64,000 nt of DNA from an uncultured Eubacteriales bacterium. GTDB taxonomy: Bacteria > Bacillota > Clostridia > Oscillospirales > Acutalibacteraceae. Under the pieces are notes generated by a model. It saw only the letters and a program-made list of their open reading frames with translations. It ran no database searches and was not told where the DNA came from. The stretch lies in NCBI GenBank assembly GCA_934446475.1, contig CAKSEH010000001.1, forward strand, positions 186,001-250,000. Reading direction: 5' to 3'. Positions 52,959-62,600 of this stretch are shown here, piece by piece. The first letter of the stretch is position 1. The number at the start of each line of letters is the position of its first letter. The position numbers and the translations under genes were made by a program.

Positions 52959-54308
52959 TCAAACGAGGGCATTGTATTCGTTTGCAATGGTATACCAGGT
53001 AAGAGGTCCGACGCTCCCTGTAACATTTATACCGAACAGTTTTTGAAAAGTTTCGACTGCACGGCGTGTTAGCTCGCCGTAATATCCTGTTACCGGCACC
53101 TCGGGTATTTCGGGAAATGTGCGTCCTATGAGGGAAAGATATGTCTGCAGGTCCGAAATCTGCGTTCCGGACATTCCTTCGGTGAGAAAATATCCCGGAT
53201 ATGCCTTTGCATTATCTCCCGAATATCCTTCCGGAAGGGAAGCAATTGAATCTATATATATTCTGTTAAGCAGTTCCCAGGTTGCAACATCCGTTTCCCC
53301 TGTAGGAGCAAGACCGTAAAATTCCTGAAAATCCCGAACGGCTTTCTCGGTCTGCGCATCGTAAACTCCGTTTATCGGAATAAATGAAAGCGAAGGATTA
53401 AAATAAGCAACCGCATTAAGATAATATTGAAGAGAAGAAACCTCAAAGCCCTGCGAACCGGGACCGAGCCTCTCGATAAAAGGAACTCTTACTTCTTCGG
53501 GCGTAAGCGGCTCGGCATTGAGCTCGGGTAGCGCCTTAACACCTATATAATATCTTCTGATTTTATACCAGGTCGGCTTATCAACCCTGCCCGTGGGATC
53601 TAAACTGAATATCTCCTGAAAGGCTCTGACCGCATTTTGAGTATCCTGACCGAACACACCGTTTTCATTGCTGATTTTCGGTATTGCAGGATAATTATCA
53701 GATATTCTGTTAAGCTCTGTTTGCACTGTTTTTACGGCGTTACCGGCATCTCCGAGTTTTAACTCTATCCCGGGATACGATTCCTCAACCTGTGCAACCG
53801 GTGCATTTTGGACGATATATATATCGTCTCCGTAATAATTTTTAAGTATATCAATCGGAGAATATCCGGCATTTGCAAGGTCAACGCTTCCCCACTGTGA
53901 AAGTCCGTTGCAGCGGGATGTGGTGCCGTTGCAAAATTTGGCGGCAAGCGGCTGAACAGACCCTTGCCTTACGATATAGCTATTGAATATTTCATCGACT
54001 ATCTTACTTATATTCTCGAAAATTTCTCCGTTTTCGGAATATGCCTGATCATAAGCGGTATTGTTGGTTATATCGTAATCATAGCCTTGATTTTTGTAGT
54101 ATCCTGTATATAACCTGTTGAGCGCATATGATATTATTGCATATATATTTGCCCTCAGGGCGTTTTCGGGCCAGGTCGGGTATATTTCATTTGATGCGGA
54201 GTTTTTGATATACTCCGTAAAAGGAACAGTTACATTTCGTGCATTAGTGCCAGGTGCACCCAAATGCACCGTTATATTTTGCGGGATAACGGGCAGCTGT
54301 TCAGGCAT
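52959..54308 (-). CDS. SpoIID-like protein with three peptidoglycan-binding domains
   Basis: 449 residues, no signal peptide. Residues 1-175 resemble a SpoIID/LytB-type domain (TEYIKNSASNEIYPTWPENALRANIYAIISYALNR, CNGTTSRCNGLSQWGSVDLAN). Three PG_binding_1 repeats follow, each ending in a D/G-x-x-T-W-x motif (GRVDKPTWYKI, GETDVATWELL, GSVGPLTWYTI). Clostridial homologues are often called spore cortex-lytic prepeptides. The lack of a secretion signal fits a protein acting in the spore or mother cell. Paired with the gene at 54329 (20-base gap). Confidence 0.82.
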   Translation of the reverse strand: MPEQLPVIPQNITVHLGAPGTNARNVTVPFTEYIKNSASNEIYPTWPENALRANIYAIISYALNRLYTGYYKNQGYDYDITNNTAYDQAYSENGEIFENISKIVDEIFNSYIVRQGSVQPLAAKFCNGTTSRCNGLSQWGSVDLANAGYSPIDILKNYYGDDIYIVQNAPVAQVEESYPGIELKLGDAGNAVKTVQTELNRISDNYPAIPKISNENGVFGQDTQNAVRAFQEIFSLDPTGRVDKPTWYKIRRYYIGVKALPELNAEPLTPEEVRVPFIERLGPGSQGFEVSSLQYYLNAVAYFNPSLSFIPINGVYDAQTEKAVRDFQEFYGLAPTGETDVATWELLNRIYIDSIASLPEGYSGDNAKAYPGYFLTEGMSGTQISDLQTYLSLIGRTFPEIPEVPVTGYYGELTRRAVETFQKLFGINVTGSVGPLTWYTIANEYNALV

Positions 54309-54328
54309 TGCTATCTCCTCCCACCGGT

Positions 54329-54817
54329 TTAAAGATTATATCCGGGTCTTTCGTAAACGATAATAGGACCGTTGCCGATATAAGCCCCTTTTGATGTAAG
54401 GTCCACCTTTTGAAGAGTGGTTATTCCCTCAAATACAGGAATATCCATATTCACCTGTTCAACATAACCGTCGGCATTGACAGAAATATTGTATGTTGTA
54501 AATGGCGTCTTATTTTCGCCTGCTTTTTCGGAAAGACTTTTATCCTGTGTTTTTAAAACAAATTTTTTTGTTTTTCCCGAGAGTCCCGTTGTATCGGTAT
54601 CAACAATATTCGGATTTTCTATAATTCCCGTAAAAACATTTACTTTTGCGTTTTCAACGGGATACAATCCCCGAAAAGTCGTAACTATAACGATAAGTCC
54701 GCCGTCGCTTTCCGAACTTCCCTTGACGGTATTCGTGTTTTCCGCCATAACAGGCTTGTATTTTTCATTAAATTCCCGTCTGTACTTTTCTATAATTTCT
54801 TCATTCACAACTATCAT
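54329..54817 (-). CDS. Carboxypeptidase-regulatory-like beta-sandwich protein, spore-associated by context
   Basis: 162 residues. After a charged, helical N-terminus (1-35), the rest resembles a transthyretin/CarboxypepD_reg-like fold: GGLIVIVTTFRGLYPVENAKVNVFTG, TDTTGLSGKTKKFVLKT, TTYNISVNADGYVEQVNMDIPVFEGITTLQKVDL. No signal peptide. It directly precedes the SpoIID-like gene and probably shares its transcript, suggesting a joint role in spore surface or cortex. Function not known. Confidence 0.68.
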   Translation of the reverse strand: MIVVNEEIIEKYRREFNEKYKPVMAENTNTVKGSSESDGGLIVIVTTFRGLYPVENAKVNVFTGIIENPNIVDTDTTGLSGKTKKFVLKTQDKSLSEKAGENKTPFTTYNISVNADGYVEQVNMDIPVFEGITTLQKVDLTSKGAYIGNGPIIVYERPGYNL

Positions 54818-54865
54818 ACCCCTTTGGCCTTACTTATTAAGCTCTATAATTATATGCAAAAGACG

Positions 54866-54898
54866 AAAAAAATAACACGCAGCGTAAGCTGCGTGTTA
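54866..54898 (-). terminator. Terminator of the wzz-cpsD operon
   Basis: TAACACGCAGC (54873-54883) pairs with GCTGCGTGTTA (54888-54898) around GTAA, followed on the minus strand by T7. Confidence 0.9.
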
Positions 54899-54913
54899 AA
54901 AGATTATATATCG

Positions 54914-55681
54914 TTATTTATAGTATTTTTTATATTTATAATACTTTGACCCGTAATGCTTGACTTTTCTTTGTGCTTCGTTGAGCACGGCTCCGAGAAC
55001 TTTGACTCCGCTTTTTTCAAGCTGTTGTTTAGCCTCGATTGCAGCCTTGCGGCTGGTATCTTTGTTTGCAACAACGAATATGGCGCCGTCACACAAAGCG
55101 GCAATAACCGCCGCATCTATAACCATTCCTACGGGAGGCGCATCTATAATAATATAATCATACTCAGCCTTGAAAGCGCTGAGCATTTGGGGAAGCCTGT
55201 CCCCGCTCAGAAGTTCAACCGGCATAGGCGGAAATCTTCCGGAAAAAACAACATCAAAGTTGGGGTCCTGCGTGCTGTACACAGCGTCGGTATATTCGCA
55301 TACACCGGAAAGAACATCCGAAAGTCCCACAATTTCACTTGATCTCATATTTCTTCTGAGCATTTCCGACTTTCTCATATCGGCGTCAATAAGAAGGGTT
55401 CTCTTTCCTATTTCAGCCATACTTCTCGCAAGCTTTGCAGCAATTGTGCTCTTGCCCTCGTTTTCGGTGGTGCTTGTTATAACGACCGTTTTTATATTAC
55501 TGCCGCAGAAAATAAGGTTTGTCCTCAATGTTTTGAAAGCCTCGCTTGTGCAGTAATCGTCATTCGCCGACGCATTAAACGTAACCTTTTTAAACGGTTT
55601 TATATTACCCGACACATTTTGCCTTTCTTCTGCGGAACGGCGGCCGTTATAAGCAAAGCTGTTGATATCTTCCATCGCCAT
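54914..55681 (-). CDS. CpsD/CapB-type bacterial tyrosine kinase
   Basis: 255 residues. BY-kinase motifs: Walker A TSTTENEGKSTIAAKLARSM (about residue 68), Walker A' TLLIDADMRKSEM and Walker B DYIIIDAPPVGMVID. The C-terminus is a tyrosine-rich tail (HYGSKYYKYKKYYK) that is the usual autophosphorylation cluster. It acts with the membrane modulator encoded just upstream; their genes overlap by one base. Such pairs control capsule or exopolysaccharide chain length, but no glycosyltransferase cluster is visible here. Confidence 0.93.
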   Translation of the reverse strand: MAMEDINSFAYNGRRSAEERQNVSGNIKPFKKVTFNASANDDYCTSEAFKTLRTNLIFCGSNIKTVVITSTTENEGKSTIAAKLARSMAEIGKRTLLIDADMRKSEMLRRNMRSSEIVGLSDVLSGVCEYTDAVYSTQDPNFDVVFSGRFPPMPVELLSGDRLPQMLSAFKAEYDYIIIDAPPVGMVIDAAVIAALCDGAIFVVANKDTSRKAAIEAKQQLEKSGVKVLGAVLNEAQRKVKHYGSKYYKYKKYYK

Positions 55682-56409
55682 TAAGCTCTCGACCTGCCTC
55701 TCGTTTCTTTAGCCTTCTGTTCGGTATAAGGAATATTTCCGAGTATACCGATACCGAGATATTTCGTTACATCCGACTCGCCCTTTATCTTATCGTCAAG
55801 ATAATAAAGAACCGTAACCGTTGCCGCCGCAAGCAATACGCCCACTGCCAGACCGACAAGCATATTTTTTCTCATATTAGGACTTGACGGCGACGACGGC
55901 AATGCCGCCGGACTCATAACATTTACACTGTCGATACCGATTATATTTTTTATCTCTTCTTTGGATACCGTGCAAATCTTATTTGCGATTTTCTGTGCAT
56001 CCTGAGCAGAAGCAGCCGTAACATATATTTCAAGAATACGGCTGTTATTCGGATTATCTATCGAAACAGACGATTTAAGCGCCGAATAAGATTTTTTAAG
56101 GGAAAGATCGCTGATAACCTTGTTAAGCACTACCCTATCCACTATTATTTCACTGTAATCGTTAATAAGATGGGATGAAACATAAAAATCTGTCGAATTA
56201 AGACTCTCGGATTCATCCTTAACATTTACTATCAACAGTTTTGCGCAGGCTGTATACCTGTTTACGCAAAAAATCTTAGTATACAAAAATGAAACTAAAA
56301 CACTTATTATAATTATAACGGCGATAATAAGTTTTCTGCCGGAAATAATCTCAATAAGCACTTTAAGGTCAAAATTACTTGAATTGGGACTTTGTTCGTT
56401 TGTATTCAT
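55681..56409 (-). CDS. Wzz/CapA-type polysaccharide chain-length modulator
   Basis: 242 residues. A Wzz domain with transmembrane helix 1 (KLIIAVIIIISVLVSFLYTKIF, about 30-51), an extracellular segment (YTACAKLLIVN to SVNVMSPAALPSSPSSPN) with the proline-rich motif before helix 2 (NMLVGLAVGVLLAAATVTVLYYLDD, about 185-209) and a short cytoplasmic tail. It activates the cognate tyrosine kinase. A strong promoter lies upstream. Confidence 0.92.
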   Translation of the reverse strand: MNTNEQSPNSSNFDLKVLIEIISGRKLIIAVIIIISVLVSFLYTKIFCVNRYTACAKLLIVNVKDESESLNSTDFYVSSHLINDYSEIIVDRVVLNKVISDLSLKKSYSALKSSVSIDNPNNSRILEIYVTAASAQDAQKIANKICTVSKEEIKNIIGIDSVNVMSPAALPSSPSSPNMRKNMLVGLAVGVLLAAATVTVLYYLDDKIKGESDVTKYLGIGILGNIPYTEQKAKETRGRSRA

Positions 56410-56459
56410 ATTGTTCTCCCTTACAGGGTAATACTCTTTATACGAAATTATATATGGAC

Positions 56460-56488
56460 ATTATACGGCAAATATGTGCAAAAGTCAA
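56460..56488 (-). promoter_or_regulatory. Promoter of the wzz-cpsD operon
   Basis: TTGACT (56488-56483), 17-base spacer, TATAAT (56465-56460). Confidence 0.75.
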
Positions 56489-56524
56489 GGAAAAAGGGAC
56501 TTTTATGACATCGGATAAAACACA

Positions 56525-57322
56525 TCAATATTTTCCTTTTTTCGTTTCACCGGGCGACACTCCGAAGTATTTTTTATACATTTTATAAAACCCGCTGTAT
56601 TCCCCGAAACCGCAGATGACCGCTGCTTCAAATGCAGAAGCGCCGCCTTTTATGAGATTGTAAGCGTGGGTTAATCTTTTCTTTAAAATGTAATTATACG
56701 GCGATATATTCATTGTTTCCTTAAATTTGTGAGATACGAGCGTTTCGGAAATATTCAAACTTTTTGATATAGATTTAAGTGTTATTTTTTCAAGATAATG
56801 CTCCTCTATGTACGAAGTTATATCCGATACAATATCCGTCACCGCAGCAGATTTTGCGTCATCGGCTATGTAATTATATTTAAGTTCAAATAAAATTCCT
56901 GAAAAAACCGATTTTAACAATATTTCTTTGTCCTCTTCGGATACATTGTTCATATTTATAAGCGATATTGCCTTTTCAAAAAGCAGCTGCATGCTTACGG
57001 ATATATTACGTATTATTCTGACGCTGCCTGTAACCGAATTTATCAGACCTTCAAGCCCTGACGGATTATCGAACTGAAAAACACAGCGGCAGTAATCTCC
57101 GTCTCCCCCGACAGGGTCGAACTGGTGAAATTTTTCTTTCGGGATAATAACCAAACTGTTTGCGTATAAGCTTTCGGCACAACCCTCCGATGTGAAACCT
57201 GCCTTTTCGGATTTCAGAAGAAAAATTTCATTAAAAGTATGAAATTCTCTGCCCTTTATATCACGCATACCCTTTGCATATTTAAATAAAACACCGCCGA
57301 ATTTAACATATTCCGCAAACAT
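56525..57322 (-). CDS. AraC family transcriptional regulator
   Basis: 265 residues. The N-terminal 150 residues are a cupin-like sensing domain (FHTFNEIFLLKSEKAGFTSEGCAESLYANSLVIIPKEKFHQF), and the C-terminal 100 form the double helix-turn-helix (IEEHYLEKITLKSISKSLNISETLVSHKFKETMNISPYNYILKKRLTHAYNLI, AAVICGFGEYSGFYKMYKKYFGVSPGE). Such regulators usually sense sugars. It is divergent from the kinase-aldolase fusion gene, its most likely target. Confidence 0.92.
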   Translation of the reverse strand: MFAEYVKFGGVLFKYAKGMRDIKGREFHTFNEIFLLKSEKAGFTSEGCAESLYANSLVIIPKEKFHQFDPVGGDGDYCRCVFQFDNPSGLEGLINSVTGSVRIIRNISVSMQLLFEKAISLINMNNVSEEDKEILLKSVFSGILFELKYNYIADDAKSAAVTDIVSDITSYIEEHYLEKITLKSISKSLNISETLVSHKFKETMNISPYNYILKKRLTHAYNLIKGGASAFEAAVICGFGEYSGFYKMYKKYFGVSPGETKKGKY

Positions 57323-57338
57323 ATAATCACCCTGTAAA

Positions 57339-57366
57339 ATTATACTATGTATTGCAAAAATGTCAA
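57339..57366 (-). promoter_or_regulatory. Promoter of the AraC regulator gene
   Basis: TTGACA (57366-57361), 16-base spacer, TATAAT (57344-57339) on the minus strand, both perfect hexamers. Confidence 0.75.
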
Positions 57367-57403
57367 TGTTTTCAGCAAATTTATATATGTTATCTGACTT
57401 TAT

Positions 57404-57429
57404 TGTATGATATAATCAATTATCATACA
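57404..57429 (+). promoter_or_regulatory. Palindromic operator over the -10 of the kinase-aldolase gene
   Basis: TGTATGATA (57404-57412) and TATCATACA (57421-57429) form a 9-base inverted repeat around 8 bases. The extended -10 TGATATAAT (TATAAT at 57411-57416) lies within it, so a bound protein would block transcription. AraC proteins often bind direct repeats; a palindrome may instead point to another repressor. Confidence 0.65.
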
Positions 57430-57454
57430 TCACTTTAAGGTCGGGTGAGACAAT

Positions 57455-59203
57455 TTGGGCACTCTTTGCGTCGATTTCGGCAGCACCTTTATCAAATTCT
57501 TTGTTTTAGAAAATGACAAAATCATTTTTTTCGAAAAAACCGAATTTCCGAAGCCCTGTATAGCTAACGGTATTCGGTATGAAGTTTCTTTAGGAAGCAT
57601 AAACGACGCAGTTTACGGTATATTCAAAAAAACGGAGAATTTTAAGATAAATAAATTTTTCTGCTGCGTTCAAATGCACGGATATATTTTAAGAACCGAA
57701 AGCGGGACCTTCTCAAACTATGTTTCCTGGAGAGATAAAAGCGGAGATATTACCCTTGAATCGGTTAAAAATATAGATTTCTCAAAAAACGGAACAAGCC
57801 TTAAAAGTAATTTGCCGGCAGTAAAACTCGCAGGATGCCCGCCTGCGGAAAAAAGTGTTTTTTTCACATTAGGTTCTTATATAGCCTATCTGCTGACAGG
57901 AAAAAACACAACGCATAAGACCGACGGCTGCGCAAGCGGTTTTTTTTCTTCGGAAACACTAAAGCCTGCGATTACGGTAAAAAATCTTATTTTGCCCGAA
58001 GTTACCGACGGTGTACTGCAAATCGGAGAATACAACGGTGCTGCGGTGTTCTCTCCTCTCGGAGACCATCAGACGAGTTTCTTGGGCAGCGGAGCGGGAA
58101 ACTCTGCATACCTTCTCAACATAGGCACCGCAACTCAAATATCAACCGTTGATGACAAAGAGTTCCGACCCCCCGAATTCAACGGAAATGCCGTGTTTGA
58201 AAGGCGCCCGTATTTCGGCGGCAAATATTTGCTCACCGTATCCGGTCTCACGGGCGGACAGAAGTTGTCTGAGGAAACTGCGAAAGCAGAATTTACAGAA
58301 GAAATTTTATCTGTCCTTAAGATCCTGCCGCATAAAAGACGTGTTTTGCTGGGCGGAGGCGGCGCAGAGGCTGTTTTTGAACCTCTAAAGAAAAAACTCA
58401 AAAATTACGATATTGAATGTTATCTTTTAAATGAAAATATAGGAGCAAGGGGACTTAAAATGATAAGTAACGCAAAAAAGGCACTTTCGGGGACTATGTT
58501 AAGCGAGGTCTGCTTTCCGAATTTTCCCGTAATTCTTAAAAACAATAATATAGATTTTATGATAATCGACAATGAACACGGCGCATTCGATTATGCGTTT
58601 CTTTCCTCTGTCATAACCGTCTCAAGACTTGTGGGGCTTTCGGTTATAATGCGCCTGCCCGATAACAACAGAAAAGATATAACAAAGCTTGTCGATATGG
58701 GAGCGGAAGGTTTTTTGCTCCCTATGACAGATACCCCGGAACAGATAAAACGGGTAGTTGACTTTGCAAAATATGCACCCGTAGGGCACAGAGGGATATC
58801 GACCAACCGTGCGCACACTCTTTATAACCCTCCGCCGATAAAGGAATATATGATATCGGCAAACGAAAGGGTTAAAATTTACGCTCAGATAGAGACGGCG
58901 GACGGCGTTAACAATATTGACGGCATTTTAGGGGTTGACGGCGTTGAGGGTGTGTTTGCAGGACCTAACGATTTATCCTGCTCGCTTGGCTGCATAGGAA
59001 ACTCCGAGCCTGTTAAAGCGGCTCTTGAAAAAATATCTGCAGCCGCAAAACGGCATAACAAAACCTGGGGTATTATAACAACCTCAAGGGAACTTATAGA
59101 CTGCGCCGTTGAAAACTCGGTTGATCTGATATCTTACGGAAGCGAAATAAATATGTTAAATGATTCCTGCAGAAACCTAAAGAAAAATATTTACGGATTG
59201 TAA
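57455..59203 (+). CDS. Fusion of an FGGY-type sugar kinase and an HpcH/HpaI aldolase
   Basis: 582 residues. Residues 1 to about 335 look like a short FGGY kinase of the sedoheptulokinase type: TLCVDFGSTFIKFFVLEND (phosphate 1 motif), CVQMHGYILR, LLNIGTATQIS (phosphate 2) and VLLGGGGAEAVFEPL (adenosine motif). From about 340 to the end it is an HpcH/HpaI class II aldolase: MLSEVCFPNFPVILKNNNIDFMIIDNEHGAFDY, MRLPDNNRKDITKLVDMGAEGFLLPM, AQIETADGVNNIDGILGVDGVEGVFAGPNDL. Kinase and aldolase in one chain imply sequential phosphorylation and cleavage of a sugar or sugar acid. TTG start with GGGTGAG upstream. Confidence 0.87.
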   Translation: MGTLCVDFGSTFIKFFVLENDKIIFFEKTEFPKPCIANGIRYEVSLGSINDAVYGIFKKTENFKINKFFCCVQMHGYILRTESGTFSNYVSWRDKSGDITLESVKNIDFSKNGTSLKSNLPAVKLAGCPPAEKSVFFTLGSYIAYLLTGKNTTHKTDGCASGFFSSETLKPAITVKNLILPEVTDGVLQIGEYNGAAVFSPLGDHQTSFLGSGAGNSAYLLNIGTATQISTVDDKEFRPPEFNGNAVFERRPYFGGKYLLTVSGLTGGQKLSEETAKAEFTEEILSVLKILPHKRRVLLGGGGAEAVFEPLKKKLKNYDIECYLLNENIGARGLKMISNAKKALSGTMLSEVCFPNFPVILKNNNIDFMIIDNEHGAFDYAFLSSVITVSRLVGLSVIMRLPDNNRKDITKLVDMGAEGFLLPMTDTPEQIKRVVDFAKYAPVGHRGISTNRAHTLYNPPPIKEYMISANERVKIYAQIETADGVNNIDGILGVDGVEGVFAGPNDLSCSLGCIGNSEPVKAALEKISAAAKRHNKTWGIITTSRELIDCAVENSVDLISYGSEINMLNDSCRNLKKNIYGL

Positions 59204-59236
59204 AAATCGAAAGCTGAGTTTTTACTTGTGCCAAAT

Positions 59237-59280
59237 AAAAACGGAATGTAAAGCCACGTGTTTTTACATTCCGTTTTTCA
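59237..59280 (+). terminator. Terminator of the kinase-aldolase gene
   Basis: A perfect 16-base stem (59237-59252 with 59263-59278) ending in T5. Confidence 0.9.
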
Positions 59281-59518
59281 TTTTTATTTTTCTCTGCGCA
59301 GCAGCGTCCCCGAACGATATTTTTTCAGCATATCCCTGCTCAGTAGTTTACTGATTTTTTCTTTAAGCCGACAGACAATATGCTATACCCCCAATCGTCG
59401 GCTTAAGGCGGTTGATAATAGACCCTACTTTGCCTTAAGCTGTGGATTTTCGTTGCATTTTCACCAACCGGCATTGTAAAACCTGAATTCTTTGTCAAAT
59501 GTCATAAAAGTTTTCCAC
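59281..59518. other. Noncoding region with mutually exclusive hairpins
   Basis: TTAAGCCGAC (59363-59372) pairs with GTCGGCTTAA (59397-59406), while GCTTAAGGC (59401-59409), which overlaps that right arm, pairs with GCCTTAAGC (59432-59440). Only one can form at a time. The region lies upstream of the RHS gene promoter and contains no gene. Confidence 0.5.
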
Positions 59519-59547
59519 TTTACTATTCATATTTTATCTGTTATAAT
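59519..59547 (+). promoter_or_regulatory. Putative promoter of the RHS-like gene
   Basis: TTTACT (59519-59524), 17-base spacer, TATAAT (59542-59547), about 80 bases before the start codon. Confidence 0.6.
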
Positions 59548-59625
59548 TGACCTAAGGGAAAATATGGTAATTATTCGGTATAGTCTGTTTTCCCCGATAT
59601 TAAATTAAGAAGGAAGATGAGCAGT

Positions 59626-62600
59626 ATGAGAAAAGGCATTTGTAAACAGTTTATCGCCGTTATGCTTTCGGTAGCGATGGCAGTAACGGCATTTCCGTCA
59701 GTGGCAGTGACCGTAGATACTGCCTCAATTCCCATTGACGCTGTTGTGCGCAGCGATCTCGCAGCGAAGGATAACACAACAGAAGAACCATACGAAATTT
59801 GTGAGCTTAAAGAAAAACGAAATCAAAACACAAAACATTTCCTTATGAGCGACGGCAGCATAAAAGCCTGCGTTTATTCCGACAGAGTTCACTATCTTGA
59901 GAACAATATCTATAACGATATTGACAATACTCTTGTTGAAGATGAAAGCGGAAAATATTATACAAACAATAAAAACAGCGTTAAAGTAAAACTGCCGCAG
60001 GACTTTAACGATAATTATGTTGAATATTCAAACGACAGCGGTTATGTAAAATTCAAGCTTTTGGGTTCTGCAAATAAGAAAATCAAAAAAATAACGGACA
60101 CCAAAAGCAAAAATAAAGTCAAAGATATAACACAGCCGCAAAAATTGAATTCCGCAGCGATTTTTAAATCGGTAAAAGCCGATGTTGACATTCGGTATGA
60201 TGTTTCGGGCAACAAGCTTAAGGAAACAGTAATTCTTCATAAAAAAACCAAAAATTCCTTTATATTTGACATAAAAACCTCAGCGGCAAACGCCGTACTT
60301 AACGAGGATAATTCGGTAAGTTTCTTTGATGAGAGCGGAGCCGAGCTTTATATTATCGACAGTCCTTATATGGCTGACAGCGCCGGTGTGTGCAGCCGTG
60401 ATATAACTGTAAATCTGATACCGACAGCCGACGGATATAACCTCACCTACTCCCCGTCTTACGAATGGCTTTCGGATAAGGACAGAAAATATCCGGTTTA
60501 TTTAGACCCCACGATTTCCGATGTATTGGATGATCAATACAGCTCATTCGACGATACATATATTTCAAGCGGGGCAAGCGCCGCCAACAATTACTCTTTC
60601 AGTCACTATGTAAATGTCGGTACATTCTCAAATAATAATCAAACCGAGATAAGGCGGGGTCTTGCATATTTTGAACTGCCCGGCGAGATTGCCGAAAGCG
60701 ATATCGTTGTTTCGGCAGTACTGCATTTCGGTCTTGTAAGCGGCACCCATAACAATTACGTGCAGATAAATCTTCACGAATTGACTTCTCCCTTTTCAAA
60801 TCTTGATGTAACCTGGAATAATCAACCCTCATATAATGCCGAGAGAGTAATCGATTACTCAGCCAATCGGACGAAAAACACATATAATTACGATGACGGT
60901 TCTGTAGCTTATACGGAAGAATACGATGCTTACGATATAACATACCTTGCAAGAAAATGGCAGCGTGGGCACGCAAATTACGGTCTGCTCTTTAAGCTTG
61001 CGGACGAGAGCCTTCCGGCAGGAAATAATGTTCAGTATTATTCCCAGGACCGTTACTATGACTGGTACTCAAACTATTTGACTCCTCCTATGGGCAATTT
61101 TTCCAAGAGGCTGATAATCAACTATCGAAGCAGCGTAGGTCTTGAGGATTATTGGAGCTATTCAACGCAGGATATGGGCATTTCGGGTACGGGATATGTG
61201 AATAATTATACCGGGAATTTAACCTATTTGCATAATGACGCATCAATAGGTTCAAACTTGATTTCGGTCAACGCAACACACGTTTATAATTCCGAGCTTT
61301 CCGGAAATTTCAACTTAAACTCGTACTATACCCCGTCGGTTCGTGGTAAATACGGCAACGGTTGGCGGCTTAATCTTGTGGAAAAAATTATTGATTTCTC
61401 GGATGACTCCGATTTCACTTTTGACTATATCTATACCGACGGCGACGGGACCGAACATTATTTTTACCAAACGGAAGACGGAACGGTTAAGGATGAGGAC
61501 GGTCTCGGTTATACGCTTGCAGCCGTAAACGAGACGGTTGACTCGGGCACCGTTTCCATTAAATATCAAATAACAACAAAAGACGGCACTGTAATGAAGT
61601 TTGACAGTGCAGGATATCTGCGCCGAATAATTGATACAAGCAACAACACACTGAGCCTTAACTATACCATAGGAACGGCTCAGCAAGGCAGATACCTTAC
61701 TTCGGCGGTAACGTCGTCGGGCAAGAGCATAACGTTTTCTTATACTTATGACGGCGATTATATGTATCTTTCCTCAATAACAGATAACGCCGGCAGGGTT
61801 ACGGGGTATTATTATACCGACTATAATCTGACGCAAATTCAGTATCCGGATAATACAAGCGCATATTTTGAATATGACCGTGGAAAACTCATCCGTGTTT
61901 CTCCCCCTTGTTCACAAAGTATAAATTATACATATTATCTGAAAAATCCCCTTGCCCCGGCTCAGTCTAAATACGGCAGGATACATACCGTATATAACAG
62001 CGCTTACGATTCGGGGTCGAAGGTTATAGGCAATGTTGACACATATGTTTACAGCAGCGCCCAAACTGTTATCACAGACAGCCGCAACAGAAGCGTCACC
62101 TATCAGTTTGACACTTTCGGAAGACTGATTTCCGCTGTGGATGATGAAAACAACACATTTTCAACTCAGTATAATGCAAACAAGCATACCTCTTCGGAGA
62201 TCTTCAAGAACAATAAGCCGCAAATATCATCGGGAACTGTATCCTATGCGAATAATCTTCTTAAAAACGGTTCGTTTAATAACTATATGAACCATTGGAG
62301 CACCTACGGCAATGCCGAACATTTCGGTCATACAAACAATTCCGGTATAATTGATGATGACCTCCTCGTAATTTACAATTGGGAACAGACAGCAGACAGT
62401 GCATTTGAACAGTCCGTTCAAACCGACGCAGGCGGAACATATACCCTCTCGGCATATGTCAGTTTGCAGGACTTAATATCTCCCGATAAAGGCGCTGCTG
62501 TCGAAATAATTACCTCATCGGGCAGGCATTTATTCTCCGAATATCTTACCGGAACCGGCATTGGTGTCGATTACGGATATGAACTGCTTACCCTTACCTG

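Noticed and set aside
60599..62421. Minus-strand open frames under the RHS gene
   Set aside because: They are antisense to a continuous 1458-codon frame with recognisable domains.
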